Positions 1-10,997 of a stretch of 64,000 nt of DNA are shown here, piece after piece. The notes beneath the pieces are model-generated. The model was given only the letters and a program-made list of their open reading frames with translations, was not told where the DNA came from and made no database searches. The position numbers and the translations under genes are program-made. The stretch spans positions 84,119,216-84,183,215 of the forward strand of contig NC_080177.1 in NCBI RefSeq assembly GCF_950295315.1. The letters run 5' to 3'. This stretch comes from Erinaceus europaeus. Its lineage: Eukaryota; Chordata; Mammalia; Eulipotyphla; Erinaceidae. Each line of letters starts with the position of its first letter. Position 1 is the stretch's first letter.

Positions 1-2048
1 TCCTTGCTCCTGCCTGATTGCTATGGCAAGAACTTCCAACACTATGTTGAATAGTAATGGTGATAGTGGGCATCCCTGTCTAGTACCTGATCTGAGGGGA
101 AATGCTTCCAGTTTTTCACCATTGAGTATGATGTTGGCTGTAGGTTTGCTATATATAGACTCCACTATCTTCAGGAATTTTCCATCTATTCCCATTTTTT
201 GTAGTGTTTTGATCATAAAGGGATGTTGGATTTTGTCAAAGGCTTTCTCTGCATCTATTGATATGACCATGTGGTTTTTGGTCTTGCTTTTGTTGATATG
301 GTGGATCACATTGATTGATTTATGTATATTAAACCAACCTTGCATGCCTGGGATAAACCCCACTTGGTCATGATAAACAATATTTTTGATACACTGTTGT
401 ATCCGGTTGGCTAGAATTTTGTTCAATATTTTTGCATCTATTTTCATCAGAGATATTGGTCTGTAGTTTTCTTTTTTGGTTGTGTCCCTGTCTGCTTTTG
501 GTATCAGAGTGATGTTGGCTTCATAGAAGCTGGCAGGGAGTATTCCAGTGTCTTCAATCTTCTGGAAGACTTTTAAAAATAGAGGTATTAGTTCTTCTCT
601 GAAGGTTTTGTAGAATTCATTTGTAAAACCATCTGGTCCAGGACTTTTATTTTTGAGGAGATTTTTGATAACTGTTTCAATTTCATTAGCTGTGATGGGC
701 CTGTTCATGTTATCCACTTCCTCTTTACTTAGTTTTGGAAGTTGGTAGGTATCTAGAAAATCGTCCATTTCTTCCAGGTTCTCTAGCTTGGTGGCATATA
801 GTTGTTCATAGAAGCCTCACATAATATGTTGAATTTCTGCGGTGACTATTGTGATATCTCCTCTTTCATTTACTATCCGATTTATTTGGGTCTTCTTCCT
901 TTTTTGTTTTGTGAGTCTGGCTAAAGGTTTGTTGACTTTGTTTACTCTTTCGAAGAACCAACATTTACTTTCGTTGATCTTTTGTATGGTTTTCCTATTC
1001 TCAATGTTATTTATTTCTGCCCTAAATTTAGTGATTTCTGTCCTTCTCATTGCTTTAGGGTTCCTTTGTTGTTCTTCTTCTAGGTCTTTAAGATGTGCAA
1101 TCAGGCTGTTTATTTGTGCTTTTTCTTGTTTCCTAATGTGTGCTTGTATAGCTATGAACTTCCCTCTTAGGACTGCTTTAGCTGTGTCCCAAATATTTTG
1201 ATAGCTTGTGTCTTCATTTTCATTGAACTCTAGAAACATTTTGATTTCTTCCTTGATTTCCTCTTTGACCCAGAAGTTGTTAAGAAGTGTACTGTTGAGC
1301 TTCCACATTTTGGCACTGTTACTAATCTTTTGTTGATTGTTAAGTGTTAGTTTAATTCCACTGTGGTCTGAGAAGATGCTTGGGATGATTTCAATGCTCT
1401 TGAATTGGCTGATGCTGTCTTTGTGGCCTAACATATGGTCTATCCTTGAGAATGACCCATGTGGATTTGAGTAAAATGTGTATTCCAGTTTCTTGGGATG
1501 AATGACTCTGAAAATGTCCAATAGTTCTCGTTTATCTATCTCTTCATTTACCTCCCTTATGTCTTTATTGATTTTCTGCCTGGATGATCTGTCAAGTTGA
1601 GAGAGTGGGGTGTTGAAGTCCCCTGCTATGATTGTGTTACTGTTAATATATTGCTGTAGCTCTTTCAGTAGAAGTTTGATATATTTAGATGGCTTCTCAT
1701 TGGGTGCACAGATGTTAATAACTGTTAAGTCCTCTTGATTGACTGATCCACTGAGCATTAAGTAGTGTCCATTCCTATCTTTTTTAATCTTATCTATTTT
1801 AAAGTCTATCATGTCAGATATGAGAATAGCTGCTCCTGCCCTTTTTTGTGGGCCATTGGCTTGTATGATATTTTTCCATCCTTTCACTTTAGTCTGTGTT
1901 TGTCTTGTTGAGTTAGGTGGGTTTCCTGTAGACAGCATATTGTTGAGTTGTATTTTCTGATCCATCTTCCTACTCTGTGTCTTTTAATAGGTGAATTCAG
2001 GCCATTGACATTTATTGATATCAAAGATTGAAGATATTTTAATGCCAT
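1..2048 (-). pseudogene. L1 ORF2 (endonuclease/reverse transcriptase), frameshifted and cut by the window edge
   Basis: ORF2 encodes the endonuclease and reverse transcriptase that carry out target-primed integration. The natural start appears to be the ATG complementary to 2046-2048, giving the conserved N-terminal block with [15 protein letters not shown] single-base loss near 1885-1890 moves the rest into the frame seen at 817-1965, where endonuclease blocks are visible ([29 protein letters not shown]). A second break falls near 817, after IQHIM. Further on, toward position 1, reverse-transcriptase motifs are readable, including a YRPISLM block, a VGFIPG block and IDAEKAFD. The two frame breaks make this an inactive copy. 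Confidence 0.9.
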
Positions 2049-2104
2049 TCTTATAGAGTTTTAGAGTGTTTTGATATATGTCCTATTTGTGGTGGTCTGG
2101 TTGT

Positions 2105-3079
2105 TTATAGGAGACGTTTCAGAATTTCTTTCAGGGCAGGCTTGGTGATGGTTGATTCCTTCAACTGTTGCTTGTCTGAGAAGGTTTTGATGCCTCCATC
2201 TAGTCTGAATGACAATCTAGCAGGATATAGTATTCTTGGCTGAAAGCCTTTCTCATTGAGCACTCGACAGATATCTTGCCATTCTCTTCTGACCTGTAGT
2301 GTATGTATGGAGAAGTCTGCTGCTAATCTTATGGGTTTTCCTTTGTAGGTGACTCTTTGTTTTTCTCTTGCAGCCTTCAGGATACTTTCTTTATCCTTAT
2401 TCCTTTCCATTCTAAGTATGACATGTCTTGGTGTCTTTAGGTCTGGGTTAATTCTGTTTGGGACCCTCTGGGCTTCTTGAATTTTTATGTCTTTGATGTT
2501 GTCTAGACTAGAGAAGTTTTCAGCTACTATGGCCTGGAAAATGCTTTCTTCCTCTCCTTCTCTTTCTTCTTCTGGTATGCCAATAATGCGTATATTGTTT
2601 CTTTTGAAGTCATCCCATAGGACTCTGTTGTTGTTTTCAGCATCTATTAATCTCTTTTTGAGATCACTTACTTCTTTTTTAGTTGTCTCTAATTCATCCT
2701 CAATCTTGCTAATTTTGTCTTCAGCCTCATAGATTCTATTCTCTCTGCCCTCTACTATTTTCTGGAGTTCATCTGTTTTGTTGCCCTGCTCTGATACTGT
2801 TTTAGTTTGTTCAGCTAGTTGCATTCTTAGCTCAGCGATTTCAACTTTCAGCTCTCTAATAACCATGAGATAATTAGTATTTTCTTCCATATTCTCATTT
2901 GTTGTTCCTGCACTTCTGATTACAATTTTTTCAAATTCTTTACTCACTCCTGTTATTATTTCCTTAGCTAATGTTTGGATGTTGAACTCGTTATTTTGTG
3001 CTTCACCCTCTGGAGGACTTTTAGCTGGACTCTTGTCCTGGTTCGATTCTCCAATATTTTTTCTTGTTGTTTTAACCAT
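2105..3079 (-). CDS. L1 ORF1 protein (RNA-binding chaperone), 324 aa, open frame
   Basis: ORF1p is the trimeric nucleic-acid-binding protein that packages L1 RNA in the cytoplasm. The frame starts MVKTTRKN and runs 324 codons without a stop. Residues ~50-150 form a heptad-rich coiled coil (for example ELRMQLAEQ and KISKIEDELETTKKEVSDLK). An RRM-like core follows with NNIRIIGIPEEE near residue 160. The C-terminal domain contains PRHVILRM, REKQRVTYKGKPIRLAADFS and QPRILYPARLSF, all hallmark blocks of mammalian ORF1p. The length is near the usual ~340 aa. The open frame suggests a fairly young insertion. Whether it is expressed cannot be seen from sequence. Confidence 0.93.
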   Translation of the reverse strand: MVKTTRKNIGESNQDKSPAKSPPEGEAQNNEFNIQTLAKEIITGVSKEFEKIVIRSAGTTNENMEENTNYLMVIRELKVEIAELRMQLAEQTKTVSEQGNKTDELQKIVEGRENRIYEAEDKISKIEDELETTKKEVSDLKKRLIDAENNNRVLWDDFKRNNIRIIGIPEEEREGEEESIFQAIVAENFSSLDNIKDIKIQEAQRVPNRINPDLKTPRHVILRMERNKDKESILKAAREKQRVTYKGKPIRLAADFSIHTLQVRREWQDICRVLNEKGFQPRILYPARLSFRLDGGIKTFSDKQQLKESTITKPALKEILKRLL

Positions 3080-3822
3080 TTTATATGTTATGAGTTCCCT
3101 TTATCAGTACTTTTCAAATTATTGATCACTATTGCCTGGATTGATTTGTGTCTAAGTAAGTTAATTAAAGGGTTCACAGTGGTGGAAGTTAACAGTTATT
3201 TCAATCCCTGAGTTGGAGCTCATTGGTTTAAAAGCTTCTTTTTTTTTCCTTCCCTGTAGGCTATGGGAGCCTGAGGGCTTGTCAACTATCAATAGGCTTC
3301 TTAGCTTAATCACTGATTCCTGACCAAAAGATGAAGCAGGGTGTGGCAGAGATAATCCAGTGTTATGCAAAGAGACTTTCACAGCCCCTCAGCTATGCCA
3401 CCGAGGTATAGGTCTTCTGAGTTTCCTGGTTAGATCTCTGTCCCCTGGTGTCCCTCCCTGTTGCTGCTCTAGATTCTGAGGGTAGTAGCAATGGAGACTC
3501 AGAGTTGCACTTGGTGAGTCTCTGGGGAGTCCTTTCCTCCCTTCAGCTGTCCCCTTGTTGTGGAGCAGACTGGAGGTGGTGTCTACACTGATAAACTGCT
3601 GAACTGTTAGCAGTCACTTAATCTCTCCTTAGGCCCCTCTCTCCTCTCTGTCACCAGCCACGCGTGTTTGTACTCATGGGTGATTTACTGGGTTCCTGTG
3701 GTCATTCTAGTCCTGTCTTGTTTCTGTCCGGGTGGTCTCCTTTGGTATTCCTAGTTGATCCGGGAGAGGAGAGGAGAGGAGAGAAAGCGATCTGCTGCTC
3801 GTAGCTCCGCCTCCGGAAGTCG
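3080..3822 (-). promoter_or_regulatory. L1 5' UTR / internal promoter region
   Basis: This is the untranslated leader of the L1, about 740 bp between the 5' end and the ORF1 start. It carries a pyrimidine/GAGAGG tract next to the 5' end (3765-3790) and is richer in CpG near that end (CTCCGCCTCCGGAAGTCG). L1 leaders drive transcription from their first base. Promoter activity here is inferred from family knowledge only. Confidence 0.7.
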
Positions 3823-3842
3823 AATCCCCCCTATTTTCCTTT

Positions 3843-5055
3843 CAACATACAAGTTTTAAAAAGATATATTTCGCCCATGTCATTGGAGGTAGAGTTCCAC
3901 AGGAGGAAAGACAGAAAGAACGAGAGAAGCCAGAGCTTTACCTAGGCACCTAAGTTTCCAGGGAACAAACAGGAAGCGAGTCACAGAAATTGAAGTCCTG
4001 CACTCTACCAGCTAAGTTGCTTCTTCAGTCACATCAACTGTTTTTTTTTTTTTTTGCTCTGCTCTGCTCTGCTTCACCAGAGCACTGCTCAACTACGGCT
4101 ATTGGTGGCGCCAAGGACTAACCTGGGGCCTCTTACATAGTCCTGTGTACCACACTCAAATTTACCCCCAGCTCACACTGTATTGTGAAATGGTGGTTTG
4201 GTAAATGCTCAAGCAGTTTAATTAAAAAAAAAAAAAAAACTTTTCTAGAGAGAAATGTTGCTACAGGAATCATCATATGAGATCACCCACATGCTTTCAC
4301 AGTGTGAACTAAGGTATCCAGCTGCATTCTTAGAAGGCACTTTTTAAAATGTACAACATTTGATGGCCTGCACTGCAGTCAGAGAAGGGCAACCACAGTG
4401 ACCTGAGTTAGAACTCATGTGGCACTACTGTGACTCTAAGTGCCTACAACCCAGCAATGTCACTGAGGACAAATGACTGACAGTCTCTCTCTCTCTCTCT
4501 CGTCTCTCTCTCTCTCGTCTCAATGTTTATTTATTTTTGACACTAGAGCTTCATGGAAGCACCATACTTTGTGATTCCACTGCTCCTGGTGGACTCTTTT
4601 TTTCTTTTTCTGGATAGGGTAGAGGCTAAGAGACAGAAAGGTGGAGAGAGAGAGAGACCAGAGCACCACTCCTATGTTATAAAGTTTCCTCCTTGTACCA
4701 TGCTCCCATGTGGTGGCCAGAGGCTCAAACACGGGTGCTTAAACATGGTAGGCTGTGAGCTTGACCAGGTGAGCTACCTCCTGGCCCCTGTGTTAGCTTC
4801 TCTAACATCAACGCACACCTTCCTCCAGGGTTCAGCTTACAAACATCATCATTCTGACTGTGTTGTAATTCCAAGAATTAAAAAAAAAAAAACTGCTTAT
4901 ATTTTCTTTAAAATTTCAGAAACTGTATCCAGAGATGTCTAGACTGAGATGTCAACTCTAAAACTCCAATAATCCAGTGAGACTTTTCCTTACTCATGAG
5001 ACTCCTCAGTTCCGTTGCAAATGGCATGTTCCCTAACAAGGCTAGACTCTAGACA
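3843..5055. other. Intergenic DNA with degraded SINE pieces
   Basis: Between the L1 and the first R1k copy there is no gene. Two reverse SINE fragments can be read: a C-type piece at about 4041-4150, ending in a poly-T and containing AGAGCACTGCTCA, and an older B-type piece at about 4545-4790, ending GTGAGCTACCTCCTGGCCCC. A CT microsatellite lies at 4482-4520. The rest is unremarkable. Confidence 0.7.
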
Positions 5056-5059
5056 TCAT

Positions 5060-6090
5060 AGAGCAGGGCCTACGAGGCACAGTGCCTGTGCACATGTGTC
5101 CTTGAGTCAGTGGGAAACTGTACCTCAAAGTACAACCGCTCAGTGACCCGCTGTGAGTAGACTGAGAGTCCGTTCAGCAAGCAAGTAGAAAGGCCTAAAG
5201 AAGGCACCATAAGGACCTAGTCAGCTTGTCTGCTACTTAGGTCTAGACACCCTCCTCTCTAACCCGATCCTTTACGCTAAGTCTAACCTCGTCAGATAAA
5301 GTCAGGACTACAAAAGCTGGATATGGGCAAGAGGCTGGCACAGTTTAATAGACTGTGAGCTCAGACTGACAGAGACTCAGAGGTCACACAGGCTCCTGTG
5401 CTAAATAGGAAAAAATATATAGGCCCTGGGTCAGATCAGTGGGGTTAACAGTTAATGATATTTATATACTCTTTTCATATTGGGGAGCTACTCTCTGCCC
5501 TGATCCAGCTTTCTAGTCCTGTTTTCAACTCTGACACCATCTTCCCAGATAATACTTTTAGTTCACCTGCGTGCTAGCTATCAGGCTTAAGCAAAAATTA
5601 CTAAAATGGTGGGTCCAATGGAATATACCTAAAAATATTTAATCAGTTTCCACCCACACAGAGACCCCCCAGTTTCATTTGCTCTATTTCTACCTTCGGG
5701 TGCCTGTTTATTTAACAATTTGCTTTACATAATACTACCTTTCAGCCACCAAGCTGCAGATGCTACTGTGACTCCATCCTGACCTCCCTGGGCAGACACC
5801 CTCACCCATGTGTCCCAGAACCCCACCTCCCCAGAGCCCTGCCCCACTAGGGGGTGGATCCATTTGCCAGCACCCATGTCCAGTGGAGAAGTGATTACAG
5901 AAGCCAGAACTCCCACCTTCTGCTCCCCATAACTATCTTTGGTCCATCCTCCCAGAGGGATAAAGATTAGGGAAGCTTCCAATGAAGGAGATGGGACATG
6001 GAACTCTGGTGGTGGGAGCTGTGTGGAATTGCACCTGTTATCTTACAATCTTGTTCATCATTATTAAATCACTAATAAATTTTTTAATTC
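5060..6090 (+). mobile_element. R1k retroposon, long copy
   Basis: This copy of the 3'-anchored R1k family includes the GGGAGCTACTCTC block (5484-5497), the CCCCACTAGG block (about 5840) and the CTCCCAGAGGGATAAAGA block (about 5950), and ends with an A-rich tail near 6090. It encodes no protein. The 5' limit is uncertain because the upstream part is diverged. Confidence 0.75.
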
Positions 6091-6189
6091 AGAAATTAAT
6101 ATTTGATTATCTAAGAAAGTCTTCACAAAGTATCCATACATACTTTACAGTTATAGTTTGTAACAGGTCTTTCTCTCATTGTGATTAAA

Positions 6190-6224
<35 letters not shown>

Positions 6225-6239
6225 TATATATATATATAT
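6190..6239 (+). repeat. (AC)n followed by (TA)n microsatellite
   Basis: An uninterrupted AC dinucleotide run of about 32 bp is followed directly by about 16 bp of TA. This is a compound microsatellite of the usual mammalian type. Confidence 0.95.
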
Positions 6240-7320
6240 GGTTTGGTTTATTTTCAGATAGACCCGAGTAACATTTTACTGGGTTTTGTCTTCCATATCT
6301 TTTTCCGTGTAAATCACAGGGCTTCACTTATGCAAGGCATGCACTCTGCCAGCTTTTGAGCCCCTCCCGGGCCCTCCGCGGCACAGCTGAAAGGCTACAT
6401 TAACTTCAGCGACCGGACTCTAGCGTTTGAAGTCTTTTTTTCTACTACTTCCTGGCTCTGTAATCCTGAGCAAATTATTTAACTTTCCTGTACCTTGATT
6501 TCTTCACGTGTGAACCTGCATGTAAAAAGAACAGAATTCCTCCTGAAGTTCTTCTAAGCAAGCATTAAAGAATACCCAGCCTAACACTGACACGGCATTC
6601 CTTATCTGTTAGTATTTGCTGTTAGAAGCAAAAGTTGCATTTGGCTCTTGGGAACTCGCTGCCCTTCATTCTTCATCTGCCTGATAAAAGACTGCATATT
6701 CTGTGCAGACCTAAGGTCTCACCTCCGTGATGCCAGAGGAACTCTCTGACCCTTAGAAGCCAGCAAGGGTGCAATGTTGATTAGCAATCAGATAAAGTCC
6801 TCTTAGCGCCTTGGTCACAAGAGTGTCTGTGCTTGCGATGAGACAACACTGTCATCTAGTGGCCAGAAATATGAACAGCATCTCTGTCTCAAACGTGCTG
6901 TTCTAGGCTGAAGTTTTCATATTATCTTTGAGACAGTAAGTTAAATCCTAGATATATTTGAATATACAACCATTATATATATTTTTACTACTTGTCATCT
7001 TTTGGTATCAAAGAAAATAGTTTTAACTGAGAGTACATCACATCAACTTTCACTCTTGCAATTTGTTGACTTTAAAATGGAAATGAGAAATATATTTAAG
7101 AGAAATATTAATGTAAGTCCAATCTACCTGCAAAGTGTATATCTAAGTCTAGCAAAGAAATTCAAATTAATCCTACATAATTCCACAAAAATAAAATATA
7201 TTGATAGGTCTTGGAAGTTTTTATAAGCATACTATACTGCATTTTGCTCATTTTATTACATTAATTTTATTTGGATTTTTCTAGATAGCCTGTCTTATAA
7301 AATTATTTATATTTTTAGGA
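6240..7320. other. Unique AT-rich intergenic DNA
   Basis: I see no coding exon, RNA gene or clear recent repeat here. The short open frame near 7002-7226 has no recognisable similarity and no splice context. Confidence 0.6.
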
Positions 7321-7321
7321 C

Positions 7322-7495
7322 CCATTTATTTTATTATGAGAAAGAGTGGATGAGAGAGAAGAGAAAGAGAGAGAGAGCCAAAGCACTGCTCAGCTCTGGC
7401 ATAAGGTGGTGCCAGGAATAGAACTTGCCTCTAGGACCTTGGACAAGCAAGTTAGTGCTCTGACAGTGTGAGATATCTCCCCATCCTAACACTGT
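7322..7495 (-). mobile_element. SINE C-like copy, diverged
   Basis: The minus strand carries the C-family landmark as AAAGCACTGCTCAGCTCTGG and a GAGAGA tract on the poly-T side. It is diverged and its ends are approximate. Confidence 0.7.
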
Positions 7496-7511
7496 CTGTT
7501 TTAGAAATACA

Positions 7512-7796
7512 ATTCTAGGGGCTGGGTGGTGGTGTACCTGTTAGGGCATACAAAGACAAGGGTTCAAGCCCCCACTAGGTCCTCTGTCTTCCTTTTCCAG
7601 GACCTGGACTCTCCCCCCAGACCCACTCCAGAATCTTTTACTTTAGTGCAGGTTCTGCTTGTGTTTTCTCTTCTGATCTTGTCTTTCAACTTCTGCCTGA
7701 GAGTGAGATCATCCCATATTCATCCTTCTCTTTCTGACTTATTTCACGTAACATGATTTCTCCAAGCTCCATCCAAGATGGGCTGAAAATGGTGAA
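7512..7796. mobile_element. Chimeric joint: SINE B head (+) fused to an L1 3' segment (-)
   Basis: Positions 7512-7570 are the head of a B SINE (GGGGCTGGGTGGTGG ... GGTTCAAGCCCCC). Without its own 3' half it passes into the antisense L1 3' region (ACTAGGTCCTCTGTC ... TATTTCACGTAACATG). The L1 piece in turn lacks its normal 3' terminus. Both parents share a CCCCCAC run at the joint, so a microhomology-mediated event is likely. Confidence 0.75.
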
Positions 7797-7802
7797 ACCA
7801 CC

Positions 7803-7805
7803 ATT

Positions 7806-7848
<43 letters not shown>

Positions 7849-7900
7849 TTCATGAGAAAGACAGGAGGAGAGAAGGAACCCAACATCACTCTGGTACGTG
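7803..7900 (-). mobile_element. (TTTA)n tail and SINE D fragment
   Basis: A TTTA tetranucleotide run (7805-7850) leads into CATGAGAAAGACAGGAGGAGAG and ACATCACTCTGGTAC, which are the 3' part of a D SINE in reverse. The tetranucleotide run is the expanded A-rich tail. Confidence 0.75.
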
Positions 7901-8084
7901 TGCTTAATCTATGAATTAGACCACCTAGTCTATGGTGTTTTGTGACAGCAGTTCAGATTAAGACAGTGAAATTCTCTTTATTAGCTTAATGGGAAGATAG
8001 GACTATGTTTTAAATCTTCCTAGAATTGCCGTATTTTGAGAGAAAAGATTTTGGTTCTTGTGTTATAGATGGGGTGGGGGTAGA

Positions 8085-8232
8085 ATAAGGGGACTAGGGA
8101 GTAGATAGTATCATGGTTATGCAAAGAGATTCTCATGCCTGAGGCTCTTAAGTCCCAGGTTCAATCCCCCACACCACTAAAAGCCAGCGCTGACCAGCTC
8201 TCTGGTTAAAAAATAAAATAATAAAATAAAAG
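8085..8232 (+). mobile_element. SINE C copy
   Basis: It contains AGATAGTATCATGGTTATGC, the B-box-like CCCAGGTTCAATCCCCC and a short A-rich tail with AAATAAAATAA. The ends are approximate. Confidence 0.85.
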
Positions 8233-8394
8233 AAGAAGGAGACAGAGGCATGATCTGAACTTTGATTGTCATTCTTAGAGATCCACAGAGGAAAAGGTCA
8301 CCACTGATTCGTATGCTGCTGCTAATGCTACTGTCGCCCTGACTCTCCTCTCACCTTACTTTTAGCTTACATGTCTTTCCTTTATGAGAGGGTT

Positions 8395-8530
8395 TTGAGA
8401 GCTAGCTACCGAAGGGTTTATCTGCTACAGCGCATGCATTACTGCGCACGAGGTCCACAGAGAGTGGAAACATGCTGCGTCACTCTCTCCTGTCACCTTT
8501 CACGTGCATCTCTCTCAATGAATAAATAGG
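8395..8530 (+). mobile_element. Degraded B/D-type SINE
   Basis: The segment contains a worn tRNA-like head, ACGAGGTCCACAG in place of the usual B-box, and the ending CTCTCTCAATGAATAAATAGG. The family assignment is uncertain. Confidence 0.5.
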
Positions 8531-8718
8531 AGGAAGAGGAAGAGGAAGAGGAAGGGGCCCTGGATACATCATGTATGTGCAAAACGCTGAGTTCATTTGC
8601 TGGTATTAAAAAATAATAACAACAAATTGGCACAGGAATCATTAAAATTTAGTTTCATAAGAGATGAAAGTCTACAAAATGGTTCCACTCATATGTGGAA
8701 TATAGATAACTGAAACCA

Positions 8719-8934
8719 TTACAGAAGCCAGACCTTCTACCTTCTGCAACCCTCAATGACCCTGGGTCCATGCTCCCAGAGGGCTAGAGAATGGGAAAGC
8801 TATCGGGGGAGGGGGTGGGATATGGAGATTGGGCGGTGGGAATTGTGTGGAGTTGTACCCCTCCTACCCTATGGTTTTGTTAATTAATCCTTTCTTAAAT
8901 AAAAAAATAATAATAATAAAAATAATTTAAAAAA
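8719..8934 (+). mobile_element. R1k short copy with a 15-bp TSD
   Basis: A 5'-truncated R1k element begins at TTACAGAAGCCAGACC and ends TTCTTAAATAAAAAAATAA plus an A-rich tail. The 15-bp direct repeat AGATAACTGAAACCA occurs at 8704-8718 and again at 8935-8949. This demonstrates target-primed insertion and defines both ends exactly. Confidence 0.92.
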
Positions 8935-8949
8935 AGATAACTGAAACCA

Positions 8950-9690
8950 AAAAATTGATAATCAAACCACCTCAGACTTTGTAAAATCATGGTGATGATC
9001 AGAGGGGAGAGTTGGGGCTGGGGGGGCATGAACTGTGGTGATAGATGTGGTGAGTTGCACATAGACATGTGTAATTGTGAAACTAGTCCACTGAAATCTT
9101 ACGATTATGGAAATCAACGTGTACATATAAATGAAAAGACTTACATATGAAAAATTTAGTTTCAGTGTAACACAGTAAGTTTGTTGGCATTTGAATGCCC
9201 AGTGGCAACCTGGGCCCCAGTAGGAGACTGCCCGGCAGAATCCCTTACCTGCCTTAAGACGTAACATCACATTTATTTGTTCAAGACGGGTTTTTCTTTT
9301 TCTTTTTTTTTTTTTTTGTTTGTAGTTCTCCAAGGACTACTTTTAAAGAAAAATAACTAAAAAGGTTTTATTGAAGTGACTTTCAACCTTAGCTTCACAC
9401 TGGTTTCACATAAAGAACTTGAAAACAGTCGTTTTAAAAACAAATTCCTGGATTTCTGACTCAGTAGGTCTCAGATGTGGCCTATGAGTTGGAATTTTTT
9501 ATTTCAAGTTCATGGCCACACTTTCTAAAACCCAGACCAGGGTTCTCTGAACAGTGCATTCTTACAACAGTCGGCATTAACTCTGAAGTGAATATGAGAT
9601 CACTGTTCTAAAAGACTTTGCTTCCTCATAGGAGGGTCAAATGTAACACAAATCATGGCAATACTGCTAGTAAATCTCATAGAAAAGTAC
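8950..9690. other. Unique intergenic DNA
   Basis: No gene or well-preserved repeat is visible apart from a T-rich run near 9297-9318. The minus-strand open frame at 8962-9333 crosses a lysine-rich poly-A translation and has no family resemblance. Confidence 0.6.
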
Positions 9691-9694
9691 CACC

Positions 9695-9950
9695 TTGGGG
9701 TAGAAGAGATAGCATCATGGTTATGCTGTGAGACTGTCATGCCTGGGACTCCAATGTCCCAGGCTCAATCCCCTGCACCACCCACCATAAGCCAGAGTTG
9801 AGCAGGGCTGTCTGAAGTGTTCCATCAGAAAGTCCTGAGTTCCATTCCTGGAAAGGCATATGCCAGTGATGCCCTGGCGTGTCCTCTGTCTCTCTGTCTC
9901 TCTTCACCTCTCTCACTCTCCTCTCCATCTCCCACAAATAAATGAGAATT
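9695..9950 (+). mobile_element. SINE C followed by a second SINE-like unit (composite)
   Basis: The first half (9695-9805) is a C SINE with AGATAGCATCATGGTTATGC. The second half has GAAAGTCCTGAGTTCCATTC and a CTCTGTCTCTC stretch ending CACAAATAAATGAGAA, which resembles the D-family 3' half. It may be a dimeric SINE or two adjacent insertions. Confidence 0.7.
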
Positions 9951-9959
9951 TTTGTAGCA

Positions 9960-10690
9960 CCAGTCACACCAGTCGCTCTTTCAATGTAAAGAAGACCACT
10001 TGTTTACAGTCAAGGTTCTCAGATTTGTTTTTCTTAGAGACTGGCTATTTTGTTTAAGTTCTTGTGTTTTGAGTCTCTATGTTCTAAATAGGAGTGAAAC
10101 CATCATGCAATTGTCCTTCACTTCCTGACTTGACTAAACATAATCACCTCCAGTTCCAACGATTTTTTTCCTGAAGGACACAATGTGATCTTTTTGAATT
10201 GCCGCTACGCAGCTGTTTTTATCCTGTTTGTCTCCACATCAGGTGAATTTTTCTCCAGGATCTCCAGGCTATGGTTCCCTGAACTCTGCAGCCACTAAGT
10301 ATCACAGGGGCTCTCCAAGCAGTCAGTCTGTGGAAGACCCTTCCCTCCCAGACCCAGTCTCCTGTGGGACTAGAGCTGGCAGGATGCAGGACAAGCCTGA
10401 GGGTAGGGCTCTAGGAAGACTCTTCGTGGATGGAGAAAACTTGTCCTTTCTCCTTTTCCTTAAGAGCAAGGAAAAAAGGAAAAGGGAAAAGAAAAAAAAA
10501 GCAGATGTAGGGTCAGAAAGATAGATAGCTCTCTGGGTGAAGTTCAGAGTTTTTCCAAAATATAGTTTGAGTCTCAGCATCACACAAGCACTGGAAAAGC
10601 AACTCCAAAGCGGTGGTGTCTCTCTATCTCTTTGTCTTAATGAAAAGGTCAGCCCAGGAGACATCCTGGTCCTGAAAAAAAGACAGGTGT
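9960..10690. other. Unique intergenic DNA
   Basis: No supported gene. The 98- and 134-aa open frames on opposite strands at 10228-10727 overlap each other and lack any recognisable domain or splice context. A lysine-rich AAAAGG tract lies at 10470-10500. Confidence 0.6.
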
Positions 10691-10890
10691 AAGGGCTGGG
10701 CAGTAGTATGCCCAGTTGAACACACATGTTACAATGTCAAGGTCCCAGGTTCAAGCCCCATGCCCACCTGCTGAGGGAAGCTTCGTGAGTCAAGAAGCAG
10801 GGCTGCAGGTGTTTCTCTTCCTCTCTGGTCTCCCTCTCCTGTCTTGGTTTCTTTCTTTCTTTCTTTCCTTCTCTATCCAATAAATCATAA
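10691..10890 (+). mobile_element. SINE B copy
   Basis: It runs from AAGGGCTGGGCAGTAG through CCCAGGTTCAAGCCCC and GGGCTGCAGGTG to TCTATCCAATAAATCATAAA. A TTTC microsatellite (10851-10868) has expanded in the pyrimidine stretch. Confidence 0.88.
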
Positions 10891-10951
10891 ACAAAAGTGC
10901 AATGTCCAAAGCTAAGGCAGACATCTGAACTACAAGTGAGTAAACACATAT

Positions 10952-10997
10952 GCACACACACACACACACTCTCTCTCTCTCTCTCTCTCTCTCTCTA
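10952..10997 (+). repeat. (CA)n(CT)n compound microsatellite
   Basis: CACACACACACACAC is followed directly by an uninterrupted CT run ending at 10997. Confidence 0.95.

Larger units (their letters stand above)
1..3822 (-). mobile_element. LINE-1 (L1), 5' portion reaching the element's 5' end
   Basis: On the minus strand, reading from 3822 down to 1, this is the 5' UTR, ORF1 and the first two-thirds of ORF2 of a LINE-1; the 3' end lies outside the window. The 5' boundary is set by the motif ACTTCCGGAGGCGG (complement at about 3807-3820), which also begins the short L1 at 41416. ORF1 is open, while ORF2 carries at least two frame breaks, so the copy is unlikely to be autonomous. The adjacent + strand bases (CGAATCCCCC, then unique sequence) look like host flank. 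The TSD cannot be checked without the 3' end. Confidence 0.95.
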
